DNA of 64,000 bases. It comes from Caballeronia catudaia (GTDB lineage: Bacteria; Pseudomonadota; Gammaproteobacteria; Burkholderiales; Burkholderiaceae). The notes beneath the pieces are model-generated. The model saw nothing but the letters and a program-made list of their open reading frames with translations. It made no database searches and was not told the DNA's origin. The stretch covers positions 62,001 to 126,000 of the forward strand of contig NZ_FCOF02000017.1 of NCBI RefSeq assembly GCF_001544755.2. Reading direction: 5' to 3'. A program made the position numbers and the translations under genes. Shown in pieces: positions 1-8,218 of this stretch. Numbering within the stretch: the stretch's first letter is position 1; each line of letters starts with the position of its first letter.

Positions 1-1
1 A

Positions 2-58
2 CTTCTTGCAGTCGATGAATTCGACGGTCGACCTCTTGCTGAAGCCGCGAAGCATTAA
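2..58 (+). CDS. C-terminal tail of an unidentified protein (partial)
   Basis: An open frame enters from the left edge and ends with TAA at 56-58, giving 18 residues that end in LAEAAKH. The fragment is too short to name. It is listed only because it is open from the window edge and has an ordinary coding look; it could equally be chance. Confidence 0.25.
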   Translation, partial: LLAVDEFDGRPLAEAAKH

Positions 59-287
59 GCGTCTTGCGTATCACCCGAGCCTCCTGTCGAATATCTAAGC
101 CAGTCTAGCGCACTAGCGGTGTACCGCGACCTATGGTCGATATGCGGCTTGCCATCAGAAACCGCTCGACCGGTGCGTCAGGGAGCATCGCCAAGTTGAG
201 GCGGCGAATCACGGTGTCGCGGCAGCCAATGGTACGACCTTGATGCGCTAGCTCCGCTCCCAACGCCCTCGTTCGCCGAGTGCATCG

Positions 288-1247
288 TTACGCTGCAAGT
301 CGATGCTCATAATATGGCCGGTCTCTGTCATCGAGGATGGCGTACATCGCCTTCAAAGCTGACGGATTCGGATTGAGCCACGCCCCAATATTCTCAGCTC
401 TGATGGGCACAATGCACCGGTCGTGGCCTGCAGCCTCGACTTCCGGCGGCGGCTCATCCGTAATGGCAGCGAATGACAGCAAGTCGGGCTGCCCTGGCCC
501 GGTCCATTTCGACCAGAGGCATGCGACGTGCATCAACTGGCCGTTGTTCGGACGGAACTCGAGGACGACCTTCTCGTCTTTCTCATGTGTCTCCAGCAGC
601 GTGCCTTCCATTTTGGCTTTGCTGACGTTCTCGTAGAAGACATCGACGAGTATCAGGCCGTGCGTATAGCCGAAACACGGCTTCCAGAATCCTTCAAGAT
701 TGTCGCGTCGTGCGTTGTAGGTGCCTGGATACTTCACGTCGTAGTTCGCTGGTTTGCCAGCAATTCGGCACTGGTAACGCATCGGCTTGACCACGTACTT
801 GTCGTTCTCCATGACAAGCACGGGTGCATAGGTTCCAGGAAAAATCCGTGAGTCGCGCGGCTTCGCCTCGGTTCGGTTGACGTCCTCGAGGCGGCGCAGC
901 GACGCGTCGATTTTGTCTGTCGCGATGCGCTTACTCTCGGTGGCGGCCTTCGTTATCTTCGACTGCAACGTCCGCTCGGCATCTGCGAGGCGGGTTCGCT
1001 GCTTGAAGAGTTCCTGCTCGAGCTTCGTCGTCTGTTCGGCGTTGAACCGGTCGATAGACGCTTTTATTTGTCGCTCTTCATCTGTTTGCGGGTCGCGAAA
1101 GCTGTCGTCGACCGCCTTCGGAATCTTCGCCTTGCTACCTTCAGCTCGTTCGAAGTAGAGGCGCGCAAATTCCTCGATGTCCATGTGTGCACCGAAAGTC
1201 TTCACGTACTTGCGATAGTCCGCCTGGATTTGGGCCGAATAGCACAT
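288..1247 (-). CDS. SRAP-family (YedK/HMCES-like) protein with coiled-coil insertion
   Basis: Member of the SOS response-associated peptidase (SRAP) family, whose members crosslink to abasic sites in single-stranded DNA through Cys2. The protein begins MCYSAQ, so Cys2 would be exposed after Met removal. The other family landmarks are visible: TYNARRDNL (Asn), VDVFYENV (Glu) and GHDRCIVPI (His). At 319 residues it is about 100 longer than E. coli YedK. The extra length is a charged helical stretch at roughly residues 50-125 rich in E, K, Q and R, probably a coiled coil, placed before the NAR motif. It lies beside the imuA-imuB-dnaE2 mutasome, which fits a DNA-damage role. The function of the insertion is unknown. 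Confidence 0.85.
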   Translation of the reverse strand: MCYSAQIQADYRKYVKTFGAHMDIEEFARLYFERAEGSKAKIPKAVDDSFRDPQTDEERQIKASIDRFNAEQTTKLEQELFKQRTRLADAERTLQSKITKAATESKRIATDKIDASLRRLEDVNRTEAKPRDSRIFPGTYAPVLVMENDKYVVKPMRYQCRIAGKPANYDVKYPGTYNARRDNLEGFWKPCFGYTHGLILVDVFYENVSKAKMEGTLLETHEKDEKVVLEFRPNNGQLMHVACLWSKWTGPGQPDLLSFAAITDEPPPEVEAAGHDRCIVPIRAENIGAWLNPNPSALKAMYAILDDRDRPYYEHRLAA

Positions 1248-1284
1248 GGGTGGTTTCTATTGGTCGATTTGATAGCGGGCCAGC

Positions 1285-1641
1285 TCAAAGCGATTCCTTG
1301 CACAGCTTCATCATCTTCTGGACCACCGTGCTCGCGCGGTTGAGCGTCATTTCGCCGGTGAACAGTGCCGGCACGTCGCTCTGCCGAACAGCGATGCCGG
1401 AGTCCTGCAGCTCGTTCTTCGCAATCTTCAGCGCAAGCTGCCCGAGGAGCACTCGGTCGAGCCAGTGCATTGCCACGGCGTTGCGCGCGAGCCAGATTCG
1501 GCAGCTCTCGACAAGATGGTCGATTCGCCACTCATACGTCAGCGTTCGCGACGCAGCGAGGGTTGCGACCAGGAAACACAACAGGTCGGCGCGCGCGCCC
1601 GGAAGTTCGTCAATGTCGAGTCTGTCCATTTTCGCTGTCAA
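1285..1641 (-). CDS. Hypothetical protein, 118 aa
   Basis: No family recognised. The protein is mostly helical by composition (LLCFLVATLAAS, WLDRVLLGQLALKIAKNEL) with no clear membrane span or signal peptide. An internal Met at residue 5 is an alternative start. It begins 5 bases after the stop of the AbrB-type gene and on the same strand, so the two are probably co-transcribed. That position would suit a toxin partner, but no PIN, MazF or other toxin signature is visible, so this is only a positional idea. Confidence 0.55.
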   Translation of the reverse strand: MTAKMDRLDIDELPGARADLLCFLVATLAASRTLTYEWRIDHLVESCRIWLARNAVAMHWLDRVLLGQLALKIAKNELQDSGIAVRQSDVPALFTGEMTLNRASTVVQKMMKLCKESL

Positions 1642-1646
1642 CTGCG

Positions 1647-1856
1647 CTAGGGGTCCATGTCGTCAATATCAACGCTCTTACGGACATTCAGCGACCCGGC
1701 TAATTCCCGAATCGACAGGGTTTTCGCTCTGACGAGCACATCACCCTCGGGCGTGACGTGCCAGTGTAAGCGCGTACATGACTTGGCGTTGAGCACCTTT
1801 CTGACTTGAGCGGGGACGGTTGTTCGCCCCCTGGATGAAATTGTGGATTCAGCCAT
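1647..1856 (-). CDS. AbrB/SpoVT/MazE-type DNA-binding protein
   Basis: A 69-residue protein starting MAEST with a swapped-hairpin AbrB core: the pattern STISSRGRTTVPAQVRKVL is the usual 'xTxxxGQxTIPxxVRxxL' signature. Such proteins bind DNA as dimers and are often antitoxins. The start at 1856 is chosen because AAGGAG lies six bases upstream; a longer frame exists but lacks a ribosome-binding site. A clear paralogue lies at 46016-46246 (shared VLVRAK, ELAG and RTTVPA/STTVPA blocks). The next gene on this strand is an unidentified 118-residue protein. Antitoxin function is inferred from the fold only. Confidence 0.75.
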   Translation of the reverse strand: MAESTISSRGRTTVPAQVRKVLNAKSCTRLHWHVTPEGDVLVRAKTLSIRELAGSLNVRKSVDIDDMDP

Positions 1857-1975
1857 ACACCGCTCCTTGCATCTCCGAGGGATAAGCACTGGCATTGACG
1901 GTCAGCATAACCCTTGGCGCGTCCAGTGACGACCTAAAAGGGGCAATTCACTGCTTCGGATTTTGAGTTACGATA

Positions 1976-1991
1976 CTGTATAAATATACAG
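1976..1991 (+). promoter_or_regulatory. LexA box (SOS operator) of imuA-imuB-dnaE2
   Basis: The sequence CTGTATAAATATACAG is a perfect CTG-N10-CAG LexA operator with an AT-rich, fully palindromic core. It lies 13 bases before the imuA start codon, so it overlaps the promoter or early leader and would repress the mutasome until DNA damage. Confidence 0.93.
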
Positions 1992-2003
1992 TGCTTTCGA
2001 GAA

Positions 2004-2717
2004 ATGGCTGCCTTGCCCCAACACATCGAGTCGATTCATACGAGCCTCTGGCGCGGGTCTCAGCTCGCCCGTGCGTACTGCAAGGCAGTCGATACGGGGT
2101 ATGCGGCCCTGAGCGCCGAGCTGCCCGGCGGCGGCTGGCCACTGGGAGCGTTGGTGGAGTTGCTCGTCCAGCAACCCGGAATAGGCGAGATGCGGTTGTT
2201 GAGGCCCGCACTCTCCGAATTGAGTGCCCGACCGGTGGTGCTTTTGCAGCCACCGCACATTCCCAACGCGTTGGCGTTTCCGTTTCTCGGGCTGCCGATG
2301 AACAAGCTGATGAGACTGCGAGCGCCGAGGACGGCGGACGCGCTCTGGTGCGCCGAGCGCGTGCTTCAGGCAAAAACCTGCGGCGCCCTCGTGTTCTGGC
2401 AACAGCACATCCGGGCCGAGGCACTGCGACGGCTTCACCTCGCAGCGCAGGCGACGGAAACCTTGCTGGTGCTAATCAGGCCGCTGGCCAGCGCTCAAGA
2501 CGCATCGCCGGCGACGCTCCGATTGGGAGTCAGACCGGCTGACGGCGGCCTCGTCGTCGATGTTGTAAAGCGACGAGGCCCGACACGAACCGAAACATTG
2601 TCCGTCGCTCTGCAACCGTCACCGATTCTTCTCAGTCCTTATGGCCGTGTTCGTCGCCATCTTCCTGCCCCGGCTTTCGCTGGAGGTGTTCCGTCCGCGG
2701 TGGTCACCGCCGACTGA
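2004..2717 (+). CDS. imuA: ImuA, RecA-like translesion synthesis accessory protein
   Basis: First gene of the SOS mutasome cassette. ImuA is a RecA/SulA-related accessory of ImuB-DnaE2 translesion synthesis. The 237-residue product shows family features: ELPGGGWPLGALVELL near residues 30-45, then VVLLQPPHIPNALAF, and a C-terminal VVDVVKRRGPTR segment. It lies directly downstream of a perfect LexA box. Its 3' end overlaps imuB by 77 bases in another frame, which suggests translational coupling. Confidence 0.92.
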   Translation: MAALPQHIESIHTSLWRGSQLARAYCKAVDTGYAALSAELPGGGWPLGALVELLVQQPGIGEMRLLRPALSELSARPVVLLQPPHIPNALAFPFLGLPMNKLMRLRAPRTADALWCAERVLQAKTCGALVFWQQHIRAEALRRLHLAAQATETLLVLIRPLASAQDASPATLRLGVRPADGGLVVDVVKRRGPTRTETLSVALQPSPILLSPYGRVRRHLPAPAFAGGVPSAVVTAD

Positions 2718-4104
2718 GCACGGGTGCGTCGTGCTGGAGCGCGACAAGGTGATTGTGATGGACTCAGTAGCGCGAGAAGCTGGGGTGCTCCCAGGAATGA
2801 AGCGAGGCGGAGTGATAACGCTTTCGCCTGACGCGGCGGTCTACGACAGAAGTGTAGAACGCGAGCGGGAGATGCAGCGCGAAGTCGCTTTCGGCTTATT
2901 GCGCTTCTCGCCGCAGGTTGCCGTTTGCGACGAAGAAACCATCGTAGTCGACGTGACGGCGAGCCTGCGTCTGTTTGGCGGCATCCGCAGTATCTGTTCG
3001 CAGCTGCGAAACGTCGTCAAGTCGATAGGCGTGACGGCTCGCATGAGCGTTGCACCAACAGGACAAGGTGCATGGCTGCTTGCAAAGCGTGGCCGATGCC
3101 GCGTGCTCAAGATGCGGTCGCTCGAGCGAAATCTCGATGCATTGCCGTTCATGGTTGTGCAAGAAGTTCGTGCGTTCGCCGATTGGTTCCATGGCCTCGG
3201 TTGTCGAGTGTTGAGTGATATACGGCGCCTGCCACGTGCCGGATTGAAGAAGAGGTGCGGCGTGGACTTGCTGGATTCGCTCGACCGGGCCTACGGTCTA
3301 TCACCTGAGCTATATGAATGGCTGGACGTTCCTCCAACGTTCAGCGCGCGAACGGAACTGCCGGATAGGGTGGAGCACGCCGAAGCCGTTCTCTTCTCGG
3401 CGCGCCGGCTCATCGTTCAGCTCTGCGGCTGGTTGAGTGGGCAACAACTTGCGCTTACTCACGCGACCGTATCGCTCGAGCATGAGCGAGGACGTCAAGC
3501 TATTGAACCCACCGTCATCGAAATTGCACTGGCGGAGCCGACTTGGCATGAAGAGCATCTCGTCCGCTTGCTGAAGGAACGGCTTGGTCGCATCGAACTC
3601 GAGGCAGCTGTAATCGCTGTTCGTCTCACTGCATCAAAGGTTGAGGCGGCCGAGCCGCCCAGCGACTCGCTCTTCCCAGACCCGGGCGGTTCGGCCGAAG
3701 ACCACAATCGTCTCATCGAACTGCTCGTGGCCAGACTAGGTGCCGAGAACGTGCTGCGCCCGGCACCAACGTCCGACCATCGACCTGAGGTCGCTAATCG
3801 ATGGGCGCCGATTCAAGAAGACGTGAAGACGACCGCGTTGCCGCAGGCGTTGCCACGACCGACGTGGTTGCTGGACGCTCCTTTGCGCTTGATGGTCAAG
3901 AATCATCGCCCGTTCTATGGCTCACCTCTGAAACTCGTCTCAACTGGCGAGCGCATCGAGGCCGGTTGGTACGACGGCGAGTTGGTCACCCGCGACTATT
4001 ACGTGGCCGAGGCGGATGACAAAAGTTGCTACTGGATTTACCGCGAGCGTCCAAGCGCAACGACGGAAGAGGTCCGCTGGTTTCTCCACGGCCTCTTTGG
4101 ATAA
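2641..4104 (+). CDS. imuB: ImuB, catalytically inactive Y-family polymerase-like protein
   Basis: Y-family DNA polymerase homologue that acts as the mutasome hub, bridging DnaE2, ImuA and the sliding clamp. The N-terminus MAVFVAIFLPRLSLEVF has lost the acidic catalytic residues of true Y-polymerases, as in other ImuB proteins. FGGIRSICSQLR and MSVAPTGQGAWLLAK mark the palm/fingers region, and a little-finger-like region follows. A clamp-binding motif is not certain; SDSLFP near residue 342 is the best candidate. The protein has 487 residues, a normal length. The start at 2641 lies inside imuA. Confidence 0.92.
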   Translation: MAVFVAIFLPRLSLEVFRPRWSPPTEHGCVVLERDKVIVMDSVAREAGVLPGMKRGGVITLSPDAAVYDRSVEREREMQREVAFGLLRFSPQVAVCDEETIVVDVTASLRLFGGIRSICSQLRNVVKSIGVTARMSVAPTGQGAWLLAKRGRCRVLKMRSLERNLDALPFMVVQEVRAFADWFHGLGCRVLSDIRRLPRAGLKKRCGVDLLDSLDRAYGLSPELYEWLDVPPTFSARTELPDRVEHAEAVLFSARRLIVQLCGWLSGQQLALTHATVSLEHERGRQAIEPTVIEIALAEPTWHEEHLVRLLKERLGRIELEAAVIAVRLTASKVEAAEPPSDSLFPDPGGSAEDHNRLIELLVARLGAENVLRPAPTSDHRPEVANRWAPIQEDVKTTALPQALPRPTWLLDAPLRLMVKNHRPFYGSPLKLVSTGERIEAGWYDGELVTRDYYVAEADDKSCYWIYRERPSATTEEVRWFLHGLFG

Positions 4105-4116
4105 GAGGGTGCGGTC

Positions 4117-7100
4117 GTGGACTTGCTATCGTCGATGCTTCCCGCTTACGCGGAGCTTTTCGCCTTCACGAACTTCTCTTTCCTTCACGGCGCTTCGCAT
4201 GGAGAAGAGTTGGTGCTGCGCGCCTCACAGCTTGGCTACTCTGGCCTCGCAATCACCGACGAGTGTTCGCTTGCCGGAGTAGTGCGAGCGCACGTTCAAG
4301 CGAAAGAGGAGAAGCTACCGCTAATCATCGGCTCGTATTTTCGCCTCGTGCATGCAGACAAGAGCCCGGCGTTCGGCCTCATATTGTTAGCTCAAAATCG
4401 CAATGGTTACGGCAATCTGTCCGAACTCGTCACACTCGGACGTATGCGCGCGGTGAAAGGGACCTACCTGCTCACGCCGCATGACATTTCCAAGCCAGAG
4501 AAGGACTACGCACATCTGCGCGGGATGCCCGACTGCCTCGCTATTCTTGTTCCGGACTTTCCTGCGAAAGAAGACGCGCTTGCCGCTCAACTTGAGTGGA
4601 TGAACGATGTCTTCGCCGAGCGGGCGTGGGTCGGTCTCACTCTGCAACAGCGCGCGATGGACGACATCCACCGCGGTGTCGTCGAGTACATCGCCGACCA
4701 ATATCGCATTCCCGTCGTTGCGACGGGGAACGTCGTCATGCATGTGCGGTCGAGAAAGCCGCTGCAAGACACGATGACGGCAATCCGTATTGGGAAGCCC
4801 GTTGCCGAATGTGGTTATGACCTGGCGCCGAACGCAGAGGGGCATCTGCGCTCGCGGTTGCGCCTGGCAAATCTCTATCCACCGCATACGCTGTCCGAAA
4901 CGCTCAACATTCTGGAGCGATGCAATTTCTCGTTGGACGAGCTTCGATACGAATACCCCGACGAACTCGTCCCCGAGGGGTTCACTCACGAGGCCTACCT
5001 GCGCCAAGAGACGTACATCGGCGCACATCGCCGGTTCCCGTCCGGCATCCCGCACGCGGTGCAGGAGCAGATTGAGCACGAATTGCAGCTCATCCGTGAA
5101 CTGCGGTACGAGGCGTATTTCCTCACCGTCTATGACATCGTCCGCTTTGCGCGTAGTCAACACATCCTATGTCAGGGCCGCGGTTCTGCTGCTAACAGCG
5201 CCGTGTGCTACTGCCTCGGCGTGACCGAGGTTGACCCTTCGCGCGGCAACATGCTATTCGAACGCTTCATCTCGAAAGAGCGAGGCGAGCCGCCAGACAT
5301 TGACGTCGACTTCGAGCATCAGCGTCGCGAAGAAGTCATCCAGTACATCTATCGCAAGTACGGTCGCGACCGCGCCGCGATTGCCGCTGCTGTTTCGACT
5401 TATCGTCCTCGCGGGGCGCTGCGCGAAACAGGGAAGGCGCTCGGCATCGACCCACAAATCGTCGACAAGGTCGCGAAGGCGCATCAGTGGTTCGACCATT
5501 CTCGGGACCTGCTCCGGCGGTTCGAGGAATCCGGCCTCGACCCTTCGAATCCACTCATTGCGATGTGGGCGACGCTCGCCGCGCAGATACTGAACTTCCC
5601 GCGCCATTTGTCGCAGCACTCTGGTGGGTTTGTCATCAGTCGCGGCAAACTTACGCGGCTGGTCCCCGTTGAAAACGCCGCCATGCAGGACCGGAGCGCG
5701 ATTCAATGGGACAAGGACGACCTGGAGGCGCTTGGCCTGTTGAAGATTGACGTGCTCGCGCTCGGCATGCTGTCTGCAATCCGTCGCACGCTCGACATTG
5801 TGTCCGAGCAACGCGGTGAGCGCTTCGAGATGCAGGACATCCCGGCCGAAGACGAAGCGACGTACGAGATGATTTCGCGCGCTGACACGGTCGGCGTCTT
5901 CCAGATTGAGTCGCGCGCTCAGATGAGCATGCTGCCTCGCATGAAGCCGCGCGAGTTCTATGACCTGGTCATTGAGGTGGCCATTGTGCGTCCAGGTCCT
6001 ATTCAAGGCGGCGCCGTTCATCCTTATCTTCGACGTAGGCAAGGCCTCGAGCCAGTAAGCTATCCAAGCGAGGCTTTGAAGACGGCGCTTGGGCGGACGC
6101 TCGGCGTGCCCATCTTCCAAGAGCAGGTCATGCAAGTCGCCATCCTGGCAGCCGGCTTCACACCTGGCGAAGCAGACCAACTTCGCCGGGCGATGGCAGC
6201 GTGGAAGCGCAAGGGCGGCTTGGACAAATACTATGACCGTATCGTTGGCGGCATGCTCCAACGAGGCTATGACAACGAATTCGCTGAGTCCATCTTTCAG
6301 CAGATTCACGGCTTCGGCGAATACGGCTTCCCAGAGAGCCACGCGGCCAGTTTTGCGCTTCTCGTTTATGCGAGCAGCTGGTTGAAATGTCACGAACCCG
6401 CCGCCTTCCTCGCTGCGATGCTCAATAGTCAACCGATGGGTTTCTATTCTCCGTCGCAACTGTTGCAAGACGCCACTCGTCACGGCGTGAAGGTCGTTCC
6501 TGTTGATGTGACCATTAGCGGGTGGGATTCTGTTCTCGAAAAGCAAGCTGACGGCTCCGTCGCAGTGCGCCTCGGACTCTCGCTACTCAAGGGCATGAAA
6601 GATGGTGCTGCAGAGCATATCGAGGCAGCGCGAGCCGTGAAGCAATTCTCGAGCGTGAGCGACCTCGTAAGACGTGCGCAACTAGACCGTCGCGACTTGC
6701 AAGTGCTCGCTGCGGCCAATGCACTTGCGTCGCTCTCCGGGAACCGGCGCGAGGCACTCTGGCAGTCAGTCGCCGCGGTCCCGGACCGCGACATTCTTGC
6801 GGAAGCGCGCATCGACGATGAAACCCCGATGCTCGGTTCGCCGTCAGAGGCCGAGAACATCGTCGCTGATTACAACTCGACCGGTCTTACCCTCGGGCGT
6901 CACCCGCTGTCGTTGCTCCGCTCGACATTGCTCGAGCAGCGGTTAATGCCGGCCTCAACCTTGATGACCTACCGGAACGGTCGGCTTGCTCGTGGCTGCG
7001 GCCTGGTTACTGTACGTCAAAGGCCCGGTACGGCGAAAGGCGTCATGTTCGTAACGATTGAAGACGAGACGGGGAATGTCAACCTCATCATCTGGCCGTC

Positions 7101-7263
7101 GCTGCTAGAGCGTCAGCGGCGAGAAGCACTTGGTGCTGCATTGCTGGGTGTGTACGGCACCTGGCAGTGTGAAGGTGAAGTCCGACACCTCGTTGCGCAG
7201 CGGCTTGTCGACATGTCCCATTTGCTCGGCGGCTTGAACACAGTGAGCCGTAACTTCTGCTGA
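4117..7263 (+). CDS. dnaE2: DnaE2 (ImuC), error-prone DNA polymerase III alpha subunit
   Basis: C-family polymerase that performs SOS mutagenesis with ImuA and ImuB. It has an N-terminal PHP domain (NFSFLHGASHGEEL), the catalytic aspartates in PPDIDVDFEH (D394, D396, D398), the QGRGSAANSAVCYCLG palm motif, a helix-hairpin-helix region and a C-terminal OB fold (GLVTVRQRPGTAKGVMFVTIEDE). The 1048-residue length fits DnaE2, shorter than replicative DnaE. A GTG start at 4117 is 12 bases after the imuB stop; an ATG at 4135 (MLPAYAELF) matches the common family start and may be the real one. Confidence 0.94.
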   Translation: MDLLSSMLPAYAELFAFTNFSFLHGASHGEELVLRASQLGYSGLAITDECSLAGVVRAHVQAKEEKLPLIIGSYFRLVHADKSPAFGLILLAQNRNGYGNLSELVTLGRMRAVKGTYLLTPHDISKPEKDYAHLRGMPDCLAILVPDFPAKEDALAAQLEWMNDVFAERAWVGLTLQQRAMDDIHRGVVEYIADQYRIPVVATGNVVMHVRSRKPLQDTMTAIRIGKPVAECGYDLAPNAEGHLRSRLRLANLYPPHTLSETLNILERCNFSLDELRYEYPDELVPEGFTHEAYLRQETYIGAHRRFPSGIPHAVQEQIEHELQLIRELRYEAYFLTVYDIVRFARSQHILCQGRGSAANSAVCYCLGVTEVDPSRGNMLFERFISKERGEPPDIDVDFEHQRREEVIQYIYRKYGRDRAAIAAAVSTYRPRGALRETGKALGIDPQIVDKVAKAHQWFDHSRDLLRRFEESGLDPSNPLIAMWATLAAQILNFPRHLSQHSGGFVISRGKLTRLVPVENAAMQDRSAIQWDKDDLEALGLLKIDVLALGMLSAIRRTLDIVSEQRGERFEMQDIPAEDEATYEMISRADTVGVFQIESRAQMSMLPRMKPREFYDLVIEVAIVRPGPIQGGAVHPYLRRRQGLEPVSYPSEALKTALGRTLGVPIFQEQVMQVAILAAGFTPGEADQLRRAMAAWKRKGGLDKYYDRIVGGMLQRGYDNEFAESIFQQIHGFGEYGFPESHAASFALLVYASSWLKCHEPAAFLAAMLNSQPMGFYSPSQLLQDATRHGVKVVPVDVTISGWDSVLEKQADGSVAVRLGLSLLKGMKDGAAEHIEAARAVKQFSSVSDLVRRAQLDRRDLQVLAAANALASLSGNRREALWQSVAAVPDRDILAEARIDDETPMLGSPSEAENIVADYNSTGLTLGRHPLSLLRSTLLEQRLMPASTLMTYRNGRLARGCGLVTVRQRPGTAKGVMFVTIEDETGNVNLIIWPSLLERQRREALGAALLGVYGTWQCEGEVRHLVAQRLVDMSHLLGGLNTVSRNFC

Positions 7264-7364
7264 ATCCCAGCAGCGGCCCAAGGACGCGGGGCGTTGAAGT
7301 CGTGGCGCGCGAGCGGCGGAACGGCGATTGCTCTCGCTTCATTAACCACAACTTGGAGGCAACT

Positions 7365-7586
7365 ATGGCTGGCGACACTGCATACAAGCCGGGCGAAATC
7401 GTGAAGGTTTCAGGCATCTACTCGGTCGTTCATGACGACGGCAAAGACACGTTTGAGGTGACGTGCGTAGAAGGCGAGCACTTCCCGCCGACTCGAAGCG
7501 GCAAGGGAGCGCATTTCGAACTGAAGTACGCTGCGACGCATTCGCACAAGCATGACGCCTTGAAGGGCGCAGAGGCGCGCAACTGA
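7365..7586 (+). CDS. Small YjzC-like hypothetical protein
   Basis: A 73-residue soluble protein starting MAGDTAYKPGEIVKVSG. The pattern 'KPGEIVKVSGIYSVVHD' followed by a 'GEHFPPTRSGKGAHFEL' block resembles small YjzC-type proteins of unknown function. The start at 7365 is chosen because GGAGG lies six bases upstream; the longer reading from 7302 has no such site. The C-terminal half is rich in His and Lys. It stands alone after dnaE2. Confidence 0.75.
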   Translation: MAGDTAYKPGEIVKVSGIYSVVHDDGKDTFEVTCVEGEHFPPTRSGKGAHFELKYAATHSHKHDALKGAEARN

Positions 7587-7720
7587 CGTCGTAGTGTCCC
7601 CATGGCGCAGCGGACGCTGTGGAAGGTCAGCTGCGCCTGTCTTCCAGGTGGCTCTCGACTGTTGCCCGTACGCGATTGCCACCGCAAGCCCGAGCAGCTT
7701 GTATTTAGTCTGGAGCTTTC

Positions 7721-7930
7721 ATGTCCGAACACGTGTACGAACTCCTTGAAGTCACCGGCTCTTCGCCGATTTCATCCGATAATGCGGTGCAGATAGCGCT
7801 CCAGAAGGCCTCTGTCAGCGTACGGAACCTTGAATGGTTTGAGGTTACGGAGGTTCGCGGGCACACCGACGACGTCGACATCCTTCACTGGCAGGTGACG
7901 CTCAAGGTCGGTTTTCGTGTCGAAGACTAA
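7721..7930 (+). CDS. Dodecin, flavin-binding dodecamer
   Basis: A 69-residue dodecin. The family forms a hollow 12-mer that stores flavin (FMN, riboflavin or lumichrome) and, in some species, CoA. The sequence MSEHVYELLEVTGSSP, LEWFEVTEVRGH and WQVTLKVGFR covers the whole fold, including the flavin-stacking Trp in WFEV and the Gln of HWQVTLKVGF. The gene is monocistronic with moderate spacing to its neighbours and probably has a stress-related role. Confidence 0.92.
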   Translation: MSEHVYELLEVTGSSPISSDNAVQIALQKASVSVRNLEWFEVTEVRGHTDDVDILHWQVTLKVGFRVED

Positions 7931-7955
7931 GCGACCGCGTGAAGAGTAAAGCGAA

Positions 7956-8174
7956 ATGAACGGCGAAAGTGACGAGGCACGAGCCATCGCGCGTATTGCA
8001 GACGCGGCTCGCGAGGTATTGTCAGCCTCCGAGTCGCTGGAGGAGTTTGTCAAGACGTCGGTCGATGAAAGCTCGCGGGCCCTCCATTTGGCTCGTCTGA
8101 CCGCTGCTGTAAATGAGTTACAAACAGCGCGTGAAGCGCTGGACGGGTTGCTGACACGGAACTTAGAGGTGTGA
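7956..8174 (+). CDS. Hypothetical helical protein, 72 aa
   Basis: No family recognised. The product is almost entirely amphipathic helix (ARIADAAREVLSASESLEEF, ARLTAAVNELQTAREALDG), so a coiled-coil or helical bundle is likely. It starts 25 bases after the dodecin stop, and the ribosome-binding site is weak. The composition is coherent along the whole length, which favours a real gene. Confidence 0.5.
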   Translation: MNGESDEARAIARIADAAREVLSASESLEEFVKTSVDESSRALHLARLTAAVNELQTAREALDGLLTRNLEV

Positions 8175-8218
8175 GCACGTTCGCCGAATCCCACGTCATT
8201 GCTGGACTGCAGCGTCGC

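Noticed and set aside
5254..6546. 430-codon minus-strand frame inside dnaE2
   Set aside because: Antisense to the catalytic core of dnaE2; no ribosome-binding site and no family resemblance.
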